Positions 35,803-44,854 of a stretch of 64,000 nt of DNA are shown piece after piece (position 1 is the stretch's first letter; each line of letters starts with the position of its first letter). Below the pieces are notes generated by a model, which was given only the letters and a program-made list of their open reading frames with translations, ran no database searches and was not told the origin of the DNA. The translations under genes and the position numbers were made by a program. The DNA lies in NCBI GenBank assembly GCA_963794615.1, contig CAWCEP010000009.1, positions 186,001 through 250,000 on the forward strand, read 5' to 3'. This DNA comes from Chersky-840 sp963794615 (GTDB lineage Bacteria; Actinomycetota; Acidimicrobiia; Acidimicrobiales; UBA8190).

Positions 35803-37134
35803 ATGGAGCCTCCCGAGACGAAGTACGTGAGCATCGGCGACGGAGATGTCGCCTATCAGGTCCTCGGCGAAGGCCCGGGCGACCTCCTGTTCTGTAACTC
35901 CCTCGGCGGGCATGTCGATCTGATCTGGCAGATTCCCCAGGCCGCGGAATTCTTCCAGAAGCTCTCCACCATCAAACGAGTCCTGCACATGGACCGGAGG
36001 GGCTCGGGCGCTTCCGACGCGGTGACGCTGAAGGCCATCCCGACGTGGGAAGAGCTGGCCGAGGACATCATTGGGGTCCTGGATGCCGCCGAGTCCGAGC
36101 GGGCGGATCTCCTCGGGATCAACGAGGTCGGCCCGATCGCCGTCCTGTTCGCGGCCATGCACCCCGAGCGCGTGGGTTCGGTCATCCTCATCAACACCGC
36201 GGCGCGGTACATGGAGGCGCCGGACTACCCGATCGGGGTAGCCCCTGCAGCCCTGGGCACGATCTTCGATCTGCTGACAGCAAGCTGGGGCAGCGACGCG
36301 TTCGCCGCCGCCACGAACCCGACACGAGTCGATGATCGAGAGTTCATCAAAGCTGCGGCCCGCATGAACCGGGCGTCAGCGACGCCGAGCACGGCCGCCG
36401 CTCAGATGCGGTACTTCTTGGGCAGCATGGACGTGCGACCGTTCCTGCCGTTGGTGCAGACCCCGACCTTGGTGCTCCAGGTCACCGACAGCCCCTTCAC
36501 CCTCCTCGCCCACGGGCAGTACCTCGCCGACCACATTCCCGGCGCAACGTTCGTCCCCATGCCGGGCGGCGACATGACTCCTCCCTTTGGGCCCAACGCC
36601 GTCCCGGAGATCGCCGAGTTCCTCACGGGCGAGCGCCCGTCGTTCGAGGTTGAGCGCGTCCTCACGACGATCCTCTTCACCGACATCGTCGGATCGACCG
36701 AACGGGCCGCAGCCTTGGGAGACGAGAGCTGGCGGGCCCTGTTGGATGCCCATGACCGTGTCACCCGGGAACACCTCCGTCGATTTCGAGGCCGAGAGGT
36801 CAAGAACACGGGAGACGGGTTCCTCGTCTCCTTCGACGGGCCGGCCCGTGCCATCCGATGTGCCACCGCCATCAGTGAAGATGTGAAAGCGCTCGGGATC
36901 GAGGTGAGGATCGGCCTCCATACGGGCGAATGCGAGCTGAGGGGCGACGACATCGGAGGGTTGGCCGTGCACATCGCCGCTCGGGTCAACGCCCTCGCCG
37001 CCCCCAGCCAGATCCTCGTCTCTTCGACCATCAAGGACCTCGTCGTCGGGTCCGGGATCAGCTTCGCAGAACACGGGGAGCACACCCTTCGTGGCGTCCC
37101 GGGGAGCTGGAAACTCTTCGCCGTGGCGGGTTGA
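35803..37134 (+). CDS. Alpha/beta-hydrolase-adenylate cyclase fusion with a changed nucleophile
   Basis: Protein of 443 residues. Residues 1-280 form an alpha/beta-hydrolase domain, and about 285-443 a class III nucleotide cyclase: ILFTDIVGSTERAAALGD has metal Asp294, KNTGDGFLVSFDG metal Asp338, and LAVHIAARVNALAAPSQILV the C-terminal catalytic strand. Hydrolase-cyclase fusions are common in actinobacteria and usually keep GSSEGGP as nucleophile elbow. Here the elbow reads GINEVGP, so the nucleophilic Ser is Asn107 and the domain is probably a ligand sensor. It likely makes cAMP in the cytoplasm. ATG 35803 follows a leaderless-type -10 box. Confidence 0.88.
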   Translation: MEPPETKYVSIGDGDVAYQVLGEGPGDLLFCNSLGGHVDLIWQIPQAAEFFQKLSTIKRVLHMDRRGSGASDAVTLKAIPTWEELAEDIIGVLDAAESERADLLGINEVGPIAVLFAAMHPERVGSVILINTAARYMEAPDYPIGVAPAALGTIFDLLTASWGSDAFAAATNPTRVDDREFIKAAARMNRASATPSTAAAQMRYFLGSMDVRPFLPLVQTPTLVLQVTDSPFTLLAHGQYLADHIPGATFVPMPGGDMTPPFGPNAVPEIAEFLTGERPSFEVERVLTTILFTDIVGSTERAAALGDESWRALLDAHDRVTREHLRRFRGREVKNTGDGFLVSFDGPARAIRCATAISEDVKALGIEVRIGLHTGECELRGDDIGGLAVHIAARVNALAAPSQILVSSTIKDLVVGSGISFAEHGEHTLRGVPGSWKLFAVAG

Positions 37135-37310
37135 GCGAACACGGGAGAACGACGCAGTCCACCCGACGAGACCGGTGGGGCCTCGTGCCGTGACCTGGGG
37201 GCAGGGTGCAGCGCCGGGCCCCGCCTGGGCACCGCCTCGCTGGGTCTGCGACGATGCACATGGCGACGGTCGCCTCGTGACGGCCGGGAGTGCAACCGAA
37301 GGAGGCCACC

Positions 37311-38987
37311 GTGGACGGCGACATCGTGATCCGTGGAGGTTCGCTGATCGACGGGAGCGGAGGGCCCGCTCGGGCCGCCGACGTGGCGGTGTCCGAAGGA
37401 CGCATCGTCGGCGTCGGGAAGGGCCTCCGGGGCGAGCGTGAGCTCGACGCCTCGGGCCAGGTCGTCGCCCCCGGGTTCATCGACATCCACACCCACTACG
37501 ACGCCCAGGTGTTCTGGGACCCGTGGCTCACCCCCTCGTCCTTCCACGGCGTGACCAGTGTCGTCGCCGGCAATTGCGGCTTCTCCATCGCCCCCATCCG
37601 ACCGGACCTGGTCTCGTTGCTCGCCCGCACGCTGCAGCACGTGGAGGACATGAGCTTCGACACCCTCGCGGTCGGCGTGCCGTGGGACGAGTTCGAGACC
37701 TTCCCGCAGTATCTCGACGCAGTGGAGCGTCGGGGGACGGCGCTGAACTACGGGTGTTACGTGGGCCACACCGCGGTGCGGATGTACGTCATGGGCGAGG
37801 AGTCCTACGAACGGGCCGCCACCCCCGAAGAGCTGGCCCGCATGCAGGTGGTGGTGGCCGAGTCCATGGCCGCCGGTGCCATGGGGTTCGCATCGAGCGC
37901 GTCGCCGACCCACAACGGGGACGGCGGACGCCCGGTGCCGTCGCGCGTCGCCGACCTCGACGAGCTCCGCGCCTTGCTCGTACCCGTGCACGACTCTCGC
38001 AAGGGAGTCGTGGCGTTGCTCCCCGGTGGCGTGATCCCCAACCGCGAGCTCTTCGACCTCCAGCGCGGGGTGGGCCGCCCCATCACGTGGACCGCCCTGC
38101 TGACGGTCAAGGGCTACCCGTATCACGAGAAGGTGGTGGCCGAGAACGACGCGGCGTGGGAGGAAGGGGTGCAGGTGTGGCCCCAGGTCTCGTGCCGCCC
38201 TCTGGTGTTCCAGATGAACCTGGCCGAGCCGTTCACCTTGAACATCCGGACGAGCTTCTCCCAGCTCATGGGACTCGACCACGAGCAGCGCAAGGCGGCC
38301 TACCGCGATCCGGCGTGGCGCGCCGCGACGTGGGAGGAGCTGTCGGGCGGCAGCGGTGGGGGCGGTGGCCTCCCCTTCAACTGGCCGTCGATCTCGGTGG
38401 CCGAGTCGGCCTCGCATCCCGACCTCGTCGACCGCAGTCTCGTCGACATCGCCGACGAACGGGGTTGCACGCCGCTCGACGCCATCCTCGACATCTCCCT
38501 CGACGACGACCTCAAGGCCCGGTTCTGGTCGGTGCTGGCCAACAACGATCCCGACGCCATCGCCTGGCTGCTTCCCCGTGACAACGTCCTGCTCGGGTTG
38601 GCCGACTCCGGCGCCCATGTGTCGCAGCTCTGTGACGCCTGTTTCGCCACCGACCTCCTCGGCAATTGGGTGCGCGACCGCGGCGTCATGTCCCTCGAAC
38701 GCGCCGTGCACAAGCTGACCGCCGAGCCCGCCGGGGTGTACGGGCTTACCGACCGGGGCAGCGTCGAGGTCGGCAAGGCCGCCGACGTGTGCGTCTTCGA
38801 CCCGGCCACCGTCGCCCCCGGTCCGCTGCGCCGGGTCTACGACTTCCCCGCTGACGGGGAGCGGCTGACTGCCGACCGGCCCGTGGGGATGACCCACGTC
38901 CTCGTGAACGGGGTGCCGATCCGCGTCGACGGTGAGCCCGTGCCCGACGGTCTCGACTCCCGCCCCGGCAAGCTGCTGCGCAGCTGA
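37311..38987 (+). CDS. N-acyl-D-amino-acid deacylase-type amidohydrolase
   Basis: Metal-dependent hydrolase of 558 residues. PGFIDIHTHYDAQVFWDPWL near residues 55-74 gives the HxH metal motif (His60, His62). GVTSVVAGNCGFSIAP is the D-aminoacylase signature, and LADSGAHVSQLCDACF carries the catalytic Asp. Family members hydrolyse N-acyl-D-amino acids or related amides and ureas; the exact substrate is open. GTG 37311 is chosen because AAGGAGG lies 6 bases upstream; an upstream GTG at 37290 is not supported. Convergent with the NUDIX gene after 10 bases. Confidence 0.88.
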   Translation: MDGDIVIRGGSLIDGSGGPARAADVAVSEGRIVGVGKGLRGERELDASGQVVAPGFIDIHTHYDAQVFWDPWLTPSSFHGVTSVVAGNCGFSIAPIRPDLVSLLARTLQHVEDMSFDTLAVGVPWDEFETFPQYLDAVERRGTALNYGCYVGHTAVRMYVMGEESYERAATPEELARMQVVVAESMAAGAMGFASSASPTHNGDGGRPVPSRVADLDELRALLVPVHDSRKGVVALLPGGVIPNRELFDLQRGVGRPITWTALLTVKGYPYHEKVVAENDAAWEEGVQVWPQVSCRPLVFQMNLAEPFTLNIRTSFSQLMGLDHEQRKAAYRDPAWRAATWEELSGGSGGGGGLPFNWPSISVAESASHPDLVDRSLVDIADERGCTPLDAILDISLDDDLKARFWSVLANNDPDAIAWLLPRDNVLLGLADSGAHVSQLCDACFATDLLGNWVRDRGVMSLERAVHKLTAEPAGVYGLTDRGSVEVGKAADVCVFDPATVAPGPLRRVYDFPADGERLTADRPVGMTHVLVNGVPIRVDGEPVPDGLDSRPGKLLRS

Positions 38988-38997
38988 GGCCCGCCCC

Positions 38998-39516
38998 TCA
39001 GCGAGGTCCCTCGACGACGGCGTCGACGCGGCGGCCATCCTCGAGATACACCGTCTGCGCCGCTGCCGCCCCGGCCCGCACGCGCCGGCGCAGCGGGCCG
39101 CTCAGGAGGGCCAGGGCAGTGTCCAAGTCCTCCATCCGGTACTCGGAGATCTCTTCCCGCTGGACCACGATGCCGGAGAGCGCCTCGTCGCCGAGGACGC
39201 CGCAGTCGAAGAGAAAGCGCATCCCGCCCGGCCGGTCGGGGCGGGGCCGGAGGAAGTCGACGCACACGAGGCGGCCCGTCTCGACGACCAGGCCGCTCTC
39301 CTCGAGCACTTCGCGCCGGCAGGCCTCCCACGGCGTCTCGCCGTCCGCCTCCATCTGACCCCCGGGGATGGTCCATCCGCTCTTGTACGTGGGTTTCAAC
39401 ACCAGCAGCCGCCCGGCGCCGTCGAAGACGAGGGCTCCCGCCGACGCCGGGATCCTCGGGATCTCGTAGTCGCCGACGTCATCGACGTCGGCGTCGAGGT
39501 CGTCGGTCGGTGCCAC
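38998..39516 (-). CDS. NUDIX hydrolase
   Basis: Protein of about 172 residues. The NUDIX box runs GGQMEADGETPWEACRREVL then EESG at about residues 52-75, with all catalytic Glu present. It probably hydrolyses a nucleoside diphosphate derivative. GTG 39516 is chosen because the domain begins soon after it; an ATG at 39612 would add 32 residues of low-complexity sequence. The start is not certain. Confidence 0.82.
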   Translation of the reverse strand: MAPTDDLDADVDDVGDYEIPRIPASAGALVFDGAGRLLVLKPTYKSGWTIPGGQMEADGETPWEACRREVLEESGLVVETGRLVCVDFLRPRPDRPGGMRFLFDCGVLGDEALSGIVVQREEISEYRMEDLDTALALLSGPLRRRVRAGAAAAQTVYLEDGRRVDAVVEGPR

Positions 39517-39654
39517 CCGCCGAGGTTCCCGTCTCGACCGTCCTGAGTCAAGGCGGGCCGAGTCAAGGCCGTCCCGAGCGCAGGATCTGACCGCGGCGAT
39601 CGCACCGGCCATGCTGGGGTGGCGACGGTGGCGCGGAACGGAGGGGCTGTGGAG

Positions 39655-40086
39655 GTGACGTTCTCTCACGTGGGGATCTGCGTCAGCGATCTCGAGCGGT
39701 CGGTGCGCTTCTATTGCGACGGACTGGGCTTCGAGCTCGTGCAGGCCCATACCGTGGGCCCGGAGTTCGGGGCGCTCATGGAGATCGACGACGTCGTCTT
39801 GCAGTCACGTTTCGTCCGTCGCGACGGTGTCTCGCTGGAGCTGCTGCACTTCGACTCGCCCGGACATTCGGGCGAGCCGGTACGGCGGCCCATGAACCAG
39901 TTGGGCCTGACCCACCTGTCGCTCCGGGTCACCGATCTCGACGCCGTCGCGCTGGTCATCGAGTCCCTGGGCGGCGTGGTCGTGACGACCACGCGGACGA
40001 CGTTCGGATCCTCCGGCGCCCTCGACTTCGTCTACTGCACCGACCCCGACGGGACCCGGATCGAGCTCATGTGTCTGCCGGGGTGA
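39655..40086 (+). CDS. VOC family protein (glyoxalase/lactoylglutathione lyase-like)
   Basis: Protein of 143 residues that begins MTFSHVGICVSDLERSVRFY, a textbook VOC N-terminus with its metal His5, and carries the second half GLTHLSLRVTDLDAVALVIE with the end DFVYCTDPDGTRIELM. A dioxygenase, epimerase or lyase reaction is possible. GTG 39655 is chosen over 39619 and 39649 because GGAGGGG ends 7 bases before it. Confidence 0.85.
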   Translation: MTFSHVGICVSDLERSVRFYCDGLGFELVQAHTVGPEFGALMEIDDVVLQSRFVRRDGVSLELLHFDSPGHSGEPVRRPMNQLGLTHLSLRVTDLDAVALVIESLGGVVVTTTRTTFGSSGALDFVYCTDPDGTRIELMCLPG

Positions 40087-40172
40087 GCATGCCGATCGCC
40101 CCGCCCGCGATGAGCCTGGGGACCCGGGTTCCACGACCTCGGTGGATGCGCGTCCTGCGCTGAGGCCACGGC

Positions 40173-40178
40173 TACGGT
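40173..40178 (+). promoter_or_regulatory. -10 box (TACGGT) of a leaderless start
   Basis: TACGGT is followed by seven bases (CGGGCTC) and the GTG at 40186, with no ribosome-binding site. Confidence 0.45.
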
Positions 40179-40185
40179 CGGGCTC

Positions 40186-40653
40186 GTGGGGGTTCCCGAC
40201 CGTGAGGACAGCGCCCGGGCCATCGAGAACCTCATCGCCACCTATGCCGCGCTGGTCGACGCCGGCGATTTCGCCGGTCTGGGCGAGCTGTTCGCCGACG
40301 GGGTCTTCGGTGGGCAGGGTGACATGGTGGTGCGGGGCCGGGAGCCGGTGGAGAAGGTCTTTCGCGCCATGGTGCGGGTGTACGAAGACGGAACGCCCCA
40401 CACCAAACACGTGACGACCAACATCCGCATCGAGGTCGACGACGAGTCGGTGACGGCGGTGGCGCACTCGTACGTGACGGTGTTCCAGGCGCTGCCGGAC
40501 ATGGTGCTGCAGCCCATCGTGGCGGGTCGTTACCACGACGTGTTCAAGTGTCGCCACGACACGTGGTGTTTCGCGGAGCGGAGGTTCACGTCCGATCTCG
40601 TTGGCGACGTCAGTCGTCATCTGCTCGTCGCGCCCGACGTCTTGGGCCCGTAA
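40186..40653 (+). CDS. SnoaL-like (NTF2 superfamily) protein
   Basis: Protein of 155 residues. ENLIATYAALVDAGDFAGLG followed by GELFADGVFGG, HTKHVTTNIRIEVDDESVTA and DMVLQPIVAGRYHDVFKC is the SnoaL_4 pattern. It is likely a small dehydratase, isomerase or binding protein in a catabolic pathway. The GTG 40186 has a -10 box seven bases upstream. Confidence 0.8.
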   Translation: MGVPDREDSARAIENLIATYAALVDAGDFAGLGELFADGVFGGQGDMVVRGREPVEKVFRAMVRVYEDGTPHTKHVTTNIRIEVDDESVTAVAHSYVTVFQALPDMVLQPIVAGRYHDVFKCRHDTWCFAERRFTSDLVGDVSRHLLVAPDVLGP

Positions 40654-40690
40654 CGCGCCACGCGACGACTATCCGCAACCCTTCGCGCGT

Positions 40691-40720
40691 GTTCTGCTAG
40701 AACGCATTTCAACGATGCGT
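40691..40720. promoter_or_regulatory. Two adjacent short inverted repeats
   Basis: GTTCT-GCT-AGAAC (40691-40703) overlaps the left arm of ACGCAT...ATGCGT (40702-40720, 7-base centre). They lie about 70-95 bases before the leader ORF at 40787 and may be operators. Confidence 0.3.
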
Positions 40721-40772
40721 GAGGTGGCTATTACGGGTCGTGGTTGGATTTCCATACAACGGGCATAGCTCT

Positions 40773-40778
40773 TAGCAT
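40773..40778 (+). promoter_or_regulatory. -10 box (TAGCAT)
   Basis: TAGCAT is followed by eight bases and the GTG of the 15-codon leader ORF at 40787. Confidence 0.35.
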
Positions 40779-40786
40779 CGGAGACC

Positions 40787-40834
40787 GTGGAGGGCGATGT
40801 CGCGGTGACGGTTAGAGAATTGCACAGAGCGTGA
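40787..40834 (+). CDS. Possible 15-residue leader peptide
   Basis: GTG at 40787 opens the frame MEGDVAVTVRELHRA and stops at TGA 40832-40834. The stop overlaps the GTG of the next gene (GTGA), and a -10-like box lies 8 bases before the start, so it would be translated from a leaderless transcript and coupled to the downstream gene. It could be a regulatory leader or simply an extended translational entry. Confidence 0.35.
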   Translation: MEGDVAVTVRELHRA

Positions 40835-41942
40835 AACTGGCAAACGTTTGGGTGGTCGAAGGCGGATTCGGGGACGCGAGCAGAAATCTCGCCCCGTTCG
40901 ACCTCAACGTGGACCCCACCGGTTGGACCCTGACCGACGTCGACGAGCCCACCGTCGAGCGGCAGTGGTCGTGGCCGGTCATCGGTGGCCTCGAGGTCGT
41001 CCGGGGCGCCGGAAGGACGCCCGACGGGCGACCGGCGACGGCGCTGGACGTGATCGTCAACGGCTGGCCGGTGCGCATCCTCCTCCCCAGCCAGGACCTG
41101 CCCACCGAGACCATCGCCATGCTCGGGGCCTTCGCGCCGGTCGGCCACCCCCTCCGGGCCAGCCTGCGCGTGACCCGGGAGCCGGCGCTGCGGCGATTCT
41201 CCGAGGCGAGCCGCCGGTACGCGGGGAGCGACTGCGGGCCCGCCCCGCCTTTCTCCTCAACGCCGCCTCGACCCGGCTCCGCTCGGCGCTGGTGGTGGCG
41301 GTGGTCCTCGTCGTGACGGTGGTAGTGGCGTCGATCGCGGGCGTGGCCACGAGCGCCACCACCACGACGACGTCCGACGCCGACCCGGCCCAGGGCACGA
41401 CCGCGCCGAACCCGCCGGGGTCGGACCAACCCGGAGACACGTCCTCGAGCCAGGCACCGGGCACGAGCTCCTCGTCGGCAGCGGTCACGCCGGCGCTGGC
41501 CGCGTCGAGCGGCACCACGGCGGGGGTCACGACGTCGACCAAGGCGGGGTCCAAGCATTCGAAGAAGAAGGCGGGGACAGCGAAGCCCACCACGGCGGCC
41601 GCCGGCACCTCGACCGACAATTCCCCCTCCGGTACCACCGGAAACGCACCTACCACCGGCAACGCACCCACCACGGGCAGCCCGCCCACGTCGGGCAGCT
41701 CGCCGACGACGACACGAGCGCCCACCACCACGACCACCCGACCGCCGCGGTCGACCACCACGACGCGCCCCCCCGTCACGACCACCCGTCCCCCCCGGTC
41801 GACCACCACGACCCGGCCTCCGACCACCACGACGCGCCCTCCGGTCACCACCACCACCGTTGCTCCCACCACCACCGTTGCTCCCACCACGACCGTTGCT
41901 CCCACCACGACCCAGGCGACGATCGCGGTGACGATTCCCTGA
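40831..41942 (+). CDS. Membrane protein with Thr/Pro-rich extracytoplasmic tail (one frame break)
   Basis: Protein of about 370 residues. The N-terminal 135 residues (VEGGFGDASRNLAPFDLNVD, QWSWPVIGGLEVVRGAGRTP) form an unrecognised cytoplasmic domain. A membrane helix (SALVVAVVLVVTVVVASIAG) follows, then about 200 residues of Ser/Thr/Pro low complexity with PTTT and TRPP repeats. The frame shifts near 41230; adding one G to the GGGG run joins GERLRARPAFLLNAASTRLR to the N-terminal part. Such tails are often O-glycosylated stalks at the cell surface. Confidence 0.68.
41856..41909 (+). repeat. Three 18-base tandem repeats coding VAPTTT
   Basis: Copies at 41856-41873, 41874-41891 and 41892-41909 read ACCGTTGCTCCCACCACS. 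They encode repeated TVAPTT units of the Thr-rich tail and follow less regular TRPP-type repeats from about 41725. Confidence 0.8.
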
Positions 41943-42061
41943 TCATCACGACGAGCTGACCGCAGCCTGGAACGTGTTCTATTCTCGGCCGGGGACATCC
42001 ACGCCAGGGCCGGGTCGATCGTCGGCACCGGGCTCGAAGGGACCCGACTCGAAGGGAGCCG

Positions 42062-43304
42062 GTGCTGCGCCTCGCCGAGATCGACCTGACCGACCTGGGG
42101 ATGTTCGCCGGCGGGTTTCCCCGACGCCGCCTTCGCCGCGCCTGCGCCGGGAGGCGCCCGTGTGGTGGCACGAGCCCACCGGCCACACCCCGGACGGGAC
42201 GGGCTTCTGGGTGATCAGTCGCCACGCCGACATGCAGGCGATCGGGGCCGACGCCGAGACGTTCTCCTCGGAGCGCGCCCCGGCGCGCCCGGTGGCGGGA
42301 CCCTGATCGAGGACCTGCCCTACGGGTTCGCGGCCGGGGTCCTGCTCAACATGATGGACGACCCCCGTCATCACCGCATCCGGCGTCTGATCACACCGGC
42401 GCTGGCGCCACGGGCGCTGGCGCTGCTCGAAGGAGAGCTCCGAGCCCGCACCGCGGCCATCCTCGATGCGGTGGCCGCCCGGGGGCACTGTGACTTCCTG
42501 GTCGACGTGGCGGTGGAGCTGCCCCTGCAGGCCATCGCCATGCTGATGGGCATCCCCGACGAGGACCGCCACGACCTCATGACGTGGACCAACGCCACGT
42601 TGACCTACGACGACCGCGAGCTGGGGACCCGCAGCGAGGGCTCCGAGCAGGCCGCCGCGGCGATGGCCGCCTACGGCACCGCCCTGATCGGACAGCGGCG
42701 CGCCGAGGGTGGCGACGACATCGTCGCCACCGTGGCCGGCGCCACCGTCGAGAACGACGACGGCGAGCAGGAACCGTTGTCGGACCTCGAGCTGCTCATG
42801 TTCTTCAACCTTCTCATCGCGGCCGGAAGCGAGACGACGCGCAACGCCATCGCCCTGGGGATGGCCGCCCTCATCGAGCATCCCGAGCAGTGGGAGCTCC
42901 TCCGTCGGGACCCGTCGGCGCTGCCCGGCGCGGTGGAGGAGGTCCTGCGGTGGTCGAGCCCGACGCTCTACAACCGGCGCACCGCCACGGGCGACGTCGA
43001 GGTGGCGGGGGAGAAGATCCGCACCGGGGACAAGGTCACGTTGTGGTGGGCATCGGGCAACCGGGACGAGGAGGTGTTCGACGACCCGTTCGGGTTCGAC
43101 GTCCGCCGCACCCCCAACCCCCACGTGGCGTTCGGCCACCGCAGCCACTTCTGTCTGGGGGCGAACCTGGCGCGGCTCGAGATCCGCATCATGCTCGAGG
43201 AGCTCCTGGTCCGGTTCGAGCGGCTTTCGCTCGACGGGCCCATCGAGCGGTTCCGGACCAACAAGCACGCCGGGGTGAAGCACATGTTCGTGACGTTGCA
43301 TTGA
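42062..43304 (+). CDS. Cytochrome P450 (reading frame broken near the N-terminus)
   Basis: Soluble bacterial P450 of about 413 residues. Visible: the N-terminal REAPVWWHEPTGHTPDGTGF, I-helix AGSETTRNAI, K-helix ExxR in VEEVLRW, and the heme loop FGHRSHFCLGANLARLE with the Cys ligand. Frames change near 42121, 42142 and 42300; restoring a CG pair at 42142 gives the common LRREAPV context, and one G at 42300 joins the rest. It belongs to the CYP125/142/124-like group of actinobacterial lipid and steroid hydroxylases by general appearance, but the subfamily is not proven. GTG start at 42062. Confidence 0.85.
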
Positions 43305-43326
43305 GATCGACGCGACAGGAGGAGAC

Positions 43327-43732
43327 ATGGTGAACGACGCCAAGACCGACGCAACCTCGAGCGGTGGCGCCGGCGCCGTCGTGCGGCGCTATCTCGAGCG
43401 CCTCGTCGCCCACGACTGGGAGGCCATGGCGGCGTGCCTGGCCGACGACGTCGTGCGCGTGGGGCCGTTCGGCGACACCTACACCCCGAAGGACTCCTAC
43501 GTGGCCTTCCTCGCGGAGTTGATGCCGGCACTGCCCGGCTACTCGATGCGCATCGACCGCGTGCTCGGTATGGGGCGCACCGTGCTGGTGGAGCTCACCG
43601 AGATCGTCGACATGGGCGGCTCGCCCCTCGAGACGCCCGAGGCCCTCGTCTTCGATCTCGACCCCGAGGACCGCATCGCCCGCATCACCATCTACATCCA
43701 GCGGTCTGGGCGAGGTTCCCGCCCTGCCGTGA
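43327..43732 (+). CDS. SnoaL-like / limonene-epoxide-hydrolase-like protein
   Basis: Protein of about 135 residues. VVRRYLERLVAHDWEAMAAC, LADDVVRVGPFGDTYTPKDS and LVFDLDPEDRIARITIYIQR give the NTF2-like fold. As written the frame runs on into repetitive Arg-rich sequence; a shift near 43705 instead gives the ending LGEVPALP and a stop at 43732, which I prefer. Separated from the P450 by 22 bases and preceded by AGGAGG, so likely co-transcribed with it. Confidence 0.75.
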
Positions 43733-43765
43733 CCGGCCGCCGGCGTCGTGCTCGTCGCCGACGCG

Positions 43766-44834
43766 TTACTGCTCGGCGACCTGCACCGTCTTGCCGTCGA
43801 GCCACTGCCGCAGCACCAGGTAGCGGCCCTTCAGGGCGCCGTGGTCGTAGTGCCCGAAGCCCATGGTGGTGCCGTCCATGCCACTCGAGGCCGGGAGCTG
43901 CTTGACGCGCTCGAGCCCGTCCTTGATGCCGACCCGGGTGAGATGGGCGGCGCGGGCCACGGACTCGGCCACGAGCCGGCCCATGTCGTAGGCGGCCACG
44001 CCGATGGGGCCGGCCGAACTGCGCGGTGAGCGCTCGCGCAGCGCGGCCCGGCTCCGGTTGTCGTCGGCCACGGTGTCGACGTAGACCCAGCCGTCCCACC
44101 CCGCCCGCCAATCGCGCCGACCGTAGGCGAACATGAGCGCCGAGTTGGCCACCACCGGCACGTCCCACTTCTCGGACTTCGACCGCCAACGCCACGGCCC
44201 GGGCCGCCACGCCCAACCCGAGGTAGACGAGCCCGTCCGGCGCGCCCGATTTCAGCCGCGCCACCACGGGCGAGACATCCTCGGCCAGCGGTGCGATGGC
44301 CGCCATCCCGGTGATGTCGATGCCCAGGGCGCCGCACGCCTCGGAGAAGAACTCGGCGTAGCGCCGTCCCACGGGGGAGTGGTCGTGGGCCACGGCCACG
44401 CTGGCGCGGCCCTGGCTGGCGACGTAGCGGGCCAGCACGGCGGGCTCTTCTTCGAGCGAGCCGACCTGGTAGTGGAACATGAACTCACCCCGGGTCCGTT
44501 CCCCGCCCGTGTAGTTGATGCACGGCACCCCGGCGGCATCGGCCAGCGGCCCCACGATGAGCCCGTTGTCACTGATGGTGGGGCCGAGGATGATGAGGGC
44601 GCCGGCGTCGACGAGCTCGGCAAAGGTCTGCTCGACGTGGAAGGCCGAGCCGCCCGGGAGCCCATGGGCATGGCGGGGCAGCAACTCGAAGGCGCGGTCG
44701 AGGCGACCGGTGGCGGCCACCTCGTCGATGCCGACGCGCACGGCGTCCTCGAACAGCGCCCCGTTGTCGGCCTGGGGGTAGTCGTAGAGGACGCCCACCA
44801 GGATGGGTGCCGTCGTGCTGGGCGGATCGGACAT
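43766..44834 (-). CDS. Branched-chain amino acid-type binding protein without signal peptide (one frame break)
   Basis: Peripla_BP_6-type ligand-binding protein of about 357 residues: ILVGVLYDYPQADNGALFED at the start, ALIILGPTISDNGLIVGPLA in the middle and ASVAVAHDHSPVGRRYAEFF later. The N-terminus MSDPPSTTAPILVGVLYDYP has no signal peptide or lipobox, so it is probably cytoplasmic and not a transport component. The frame breaks near 44180; adding a CG pair to the TCGAAG context gives KSEKWDVPVVANSALMFAYG. It ends the thiolase/DUF35 run, 20 bases after thiolase 1. Confidence 0.78.
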
Positions 44835-44854
44835 GGGCCCCCTTCGGGCGATCG

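Noticed and set aside
36402..39038. Open frame of 878 codons on the minus strand
   Set aside because: It lies opposite the cyclase fusion and the amidohydrolase, both of which have full motifs. The composition is that of an antisense frame in GC-rich DNA.
40691..40703. LexA/SOS box
   Set aside because: GTTCT-N3-AGAAC has the arms in the opposite order to the actinobacterial GAAC-N4-GTTC box.
41725..41942. CRISPR-like repeats
   Set aside because: The repeats are codons of a Thr/Pro-rich protein (TRPP, VAPTTT) in one frame, with no unique spacers and no cas genes.
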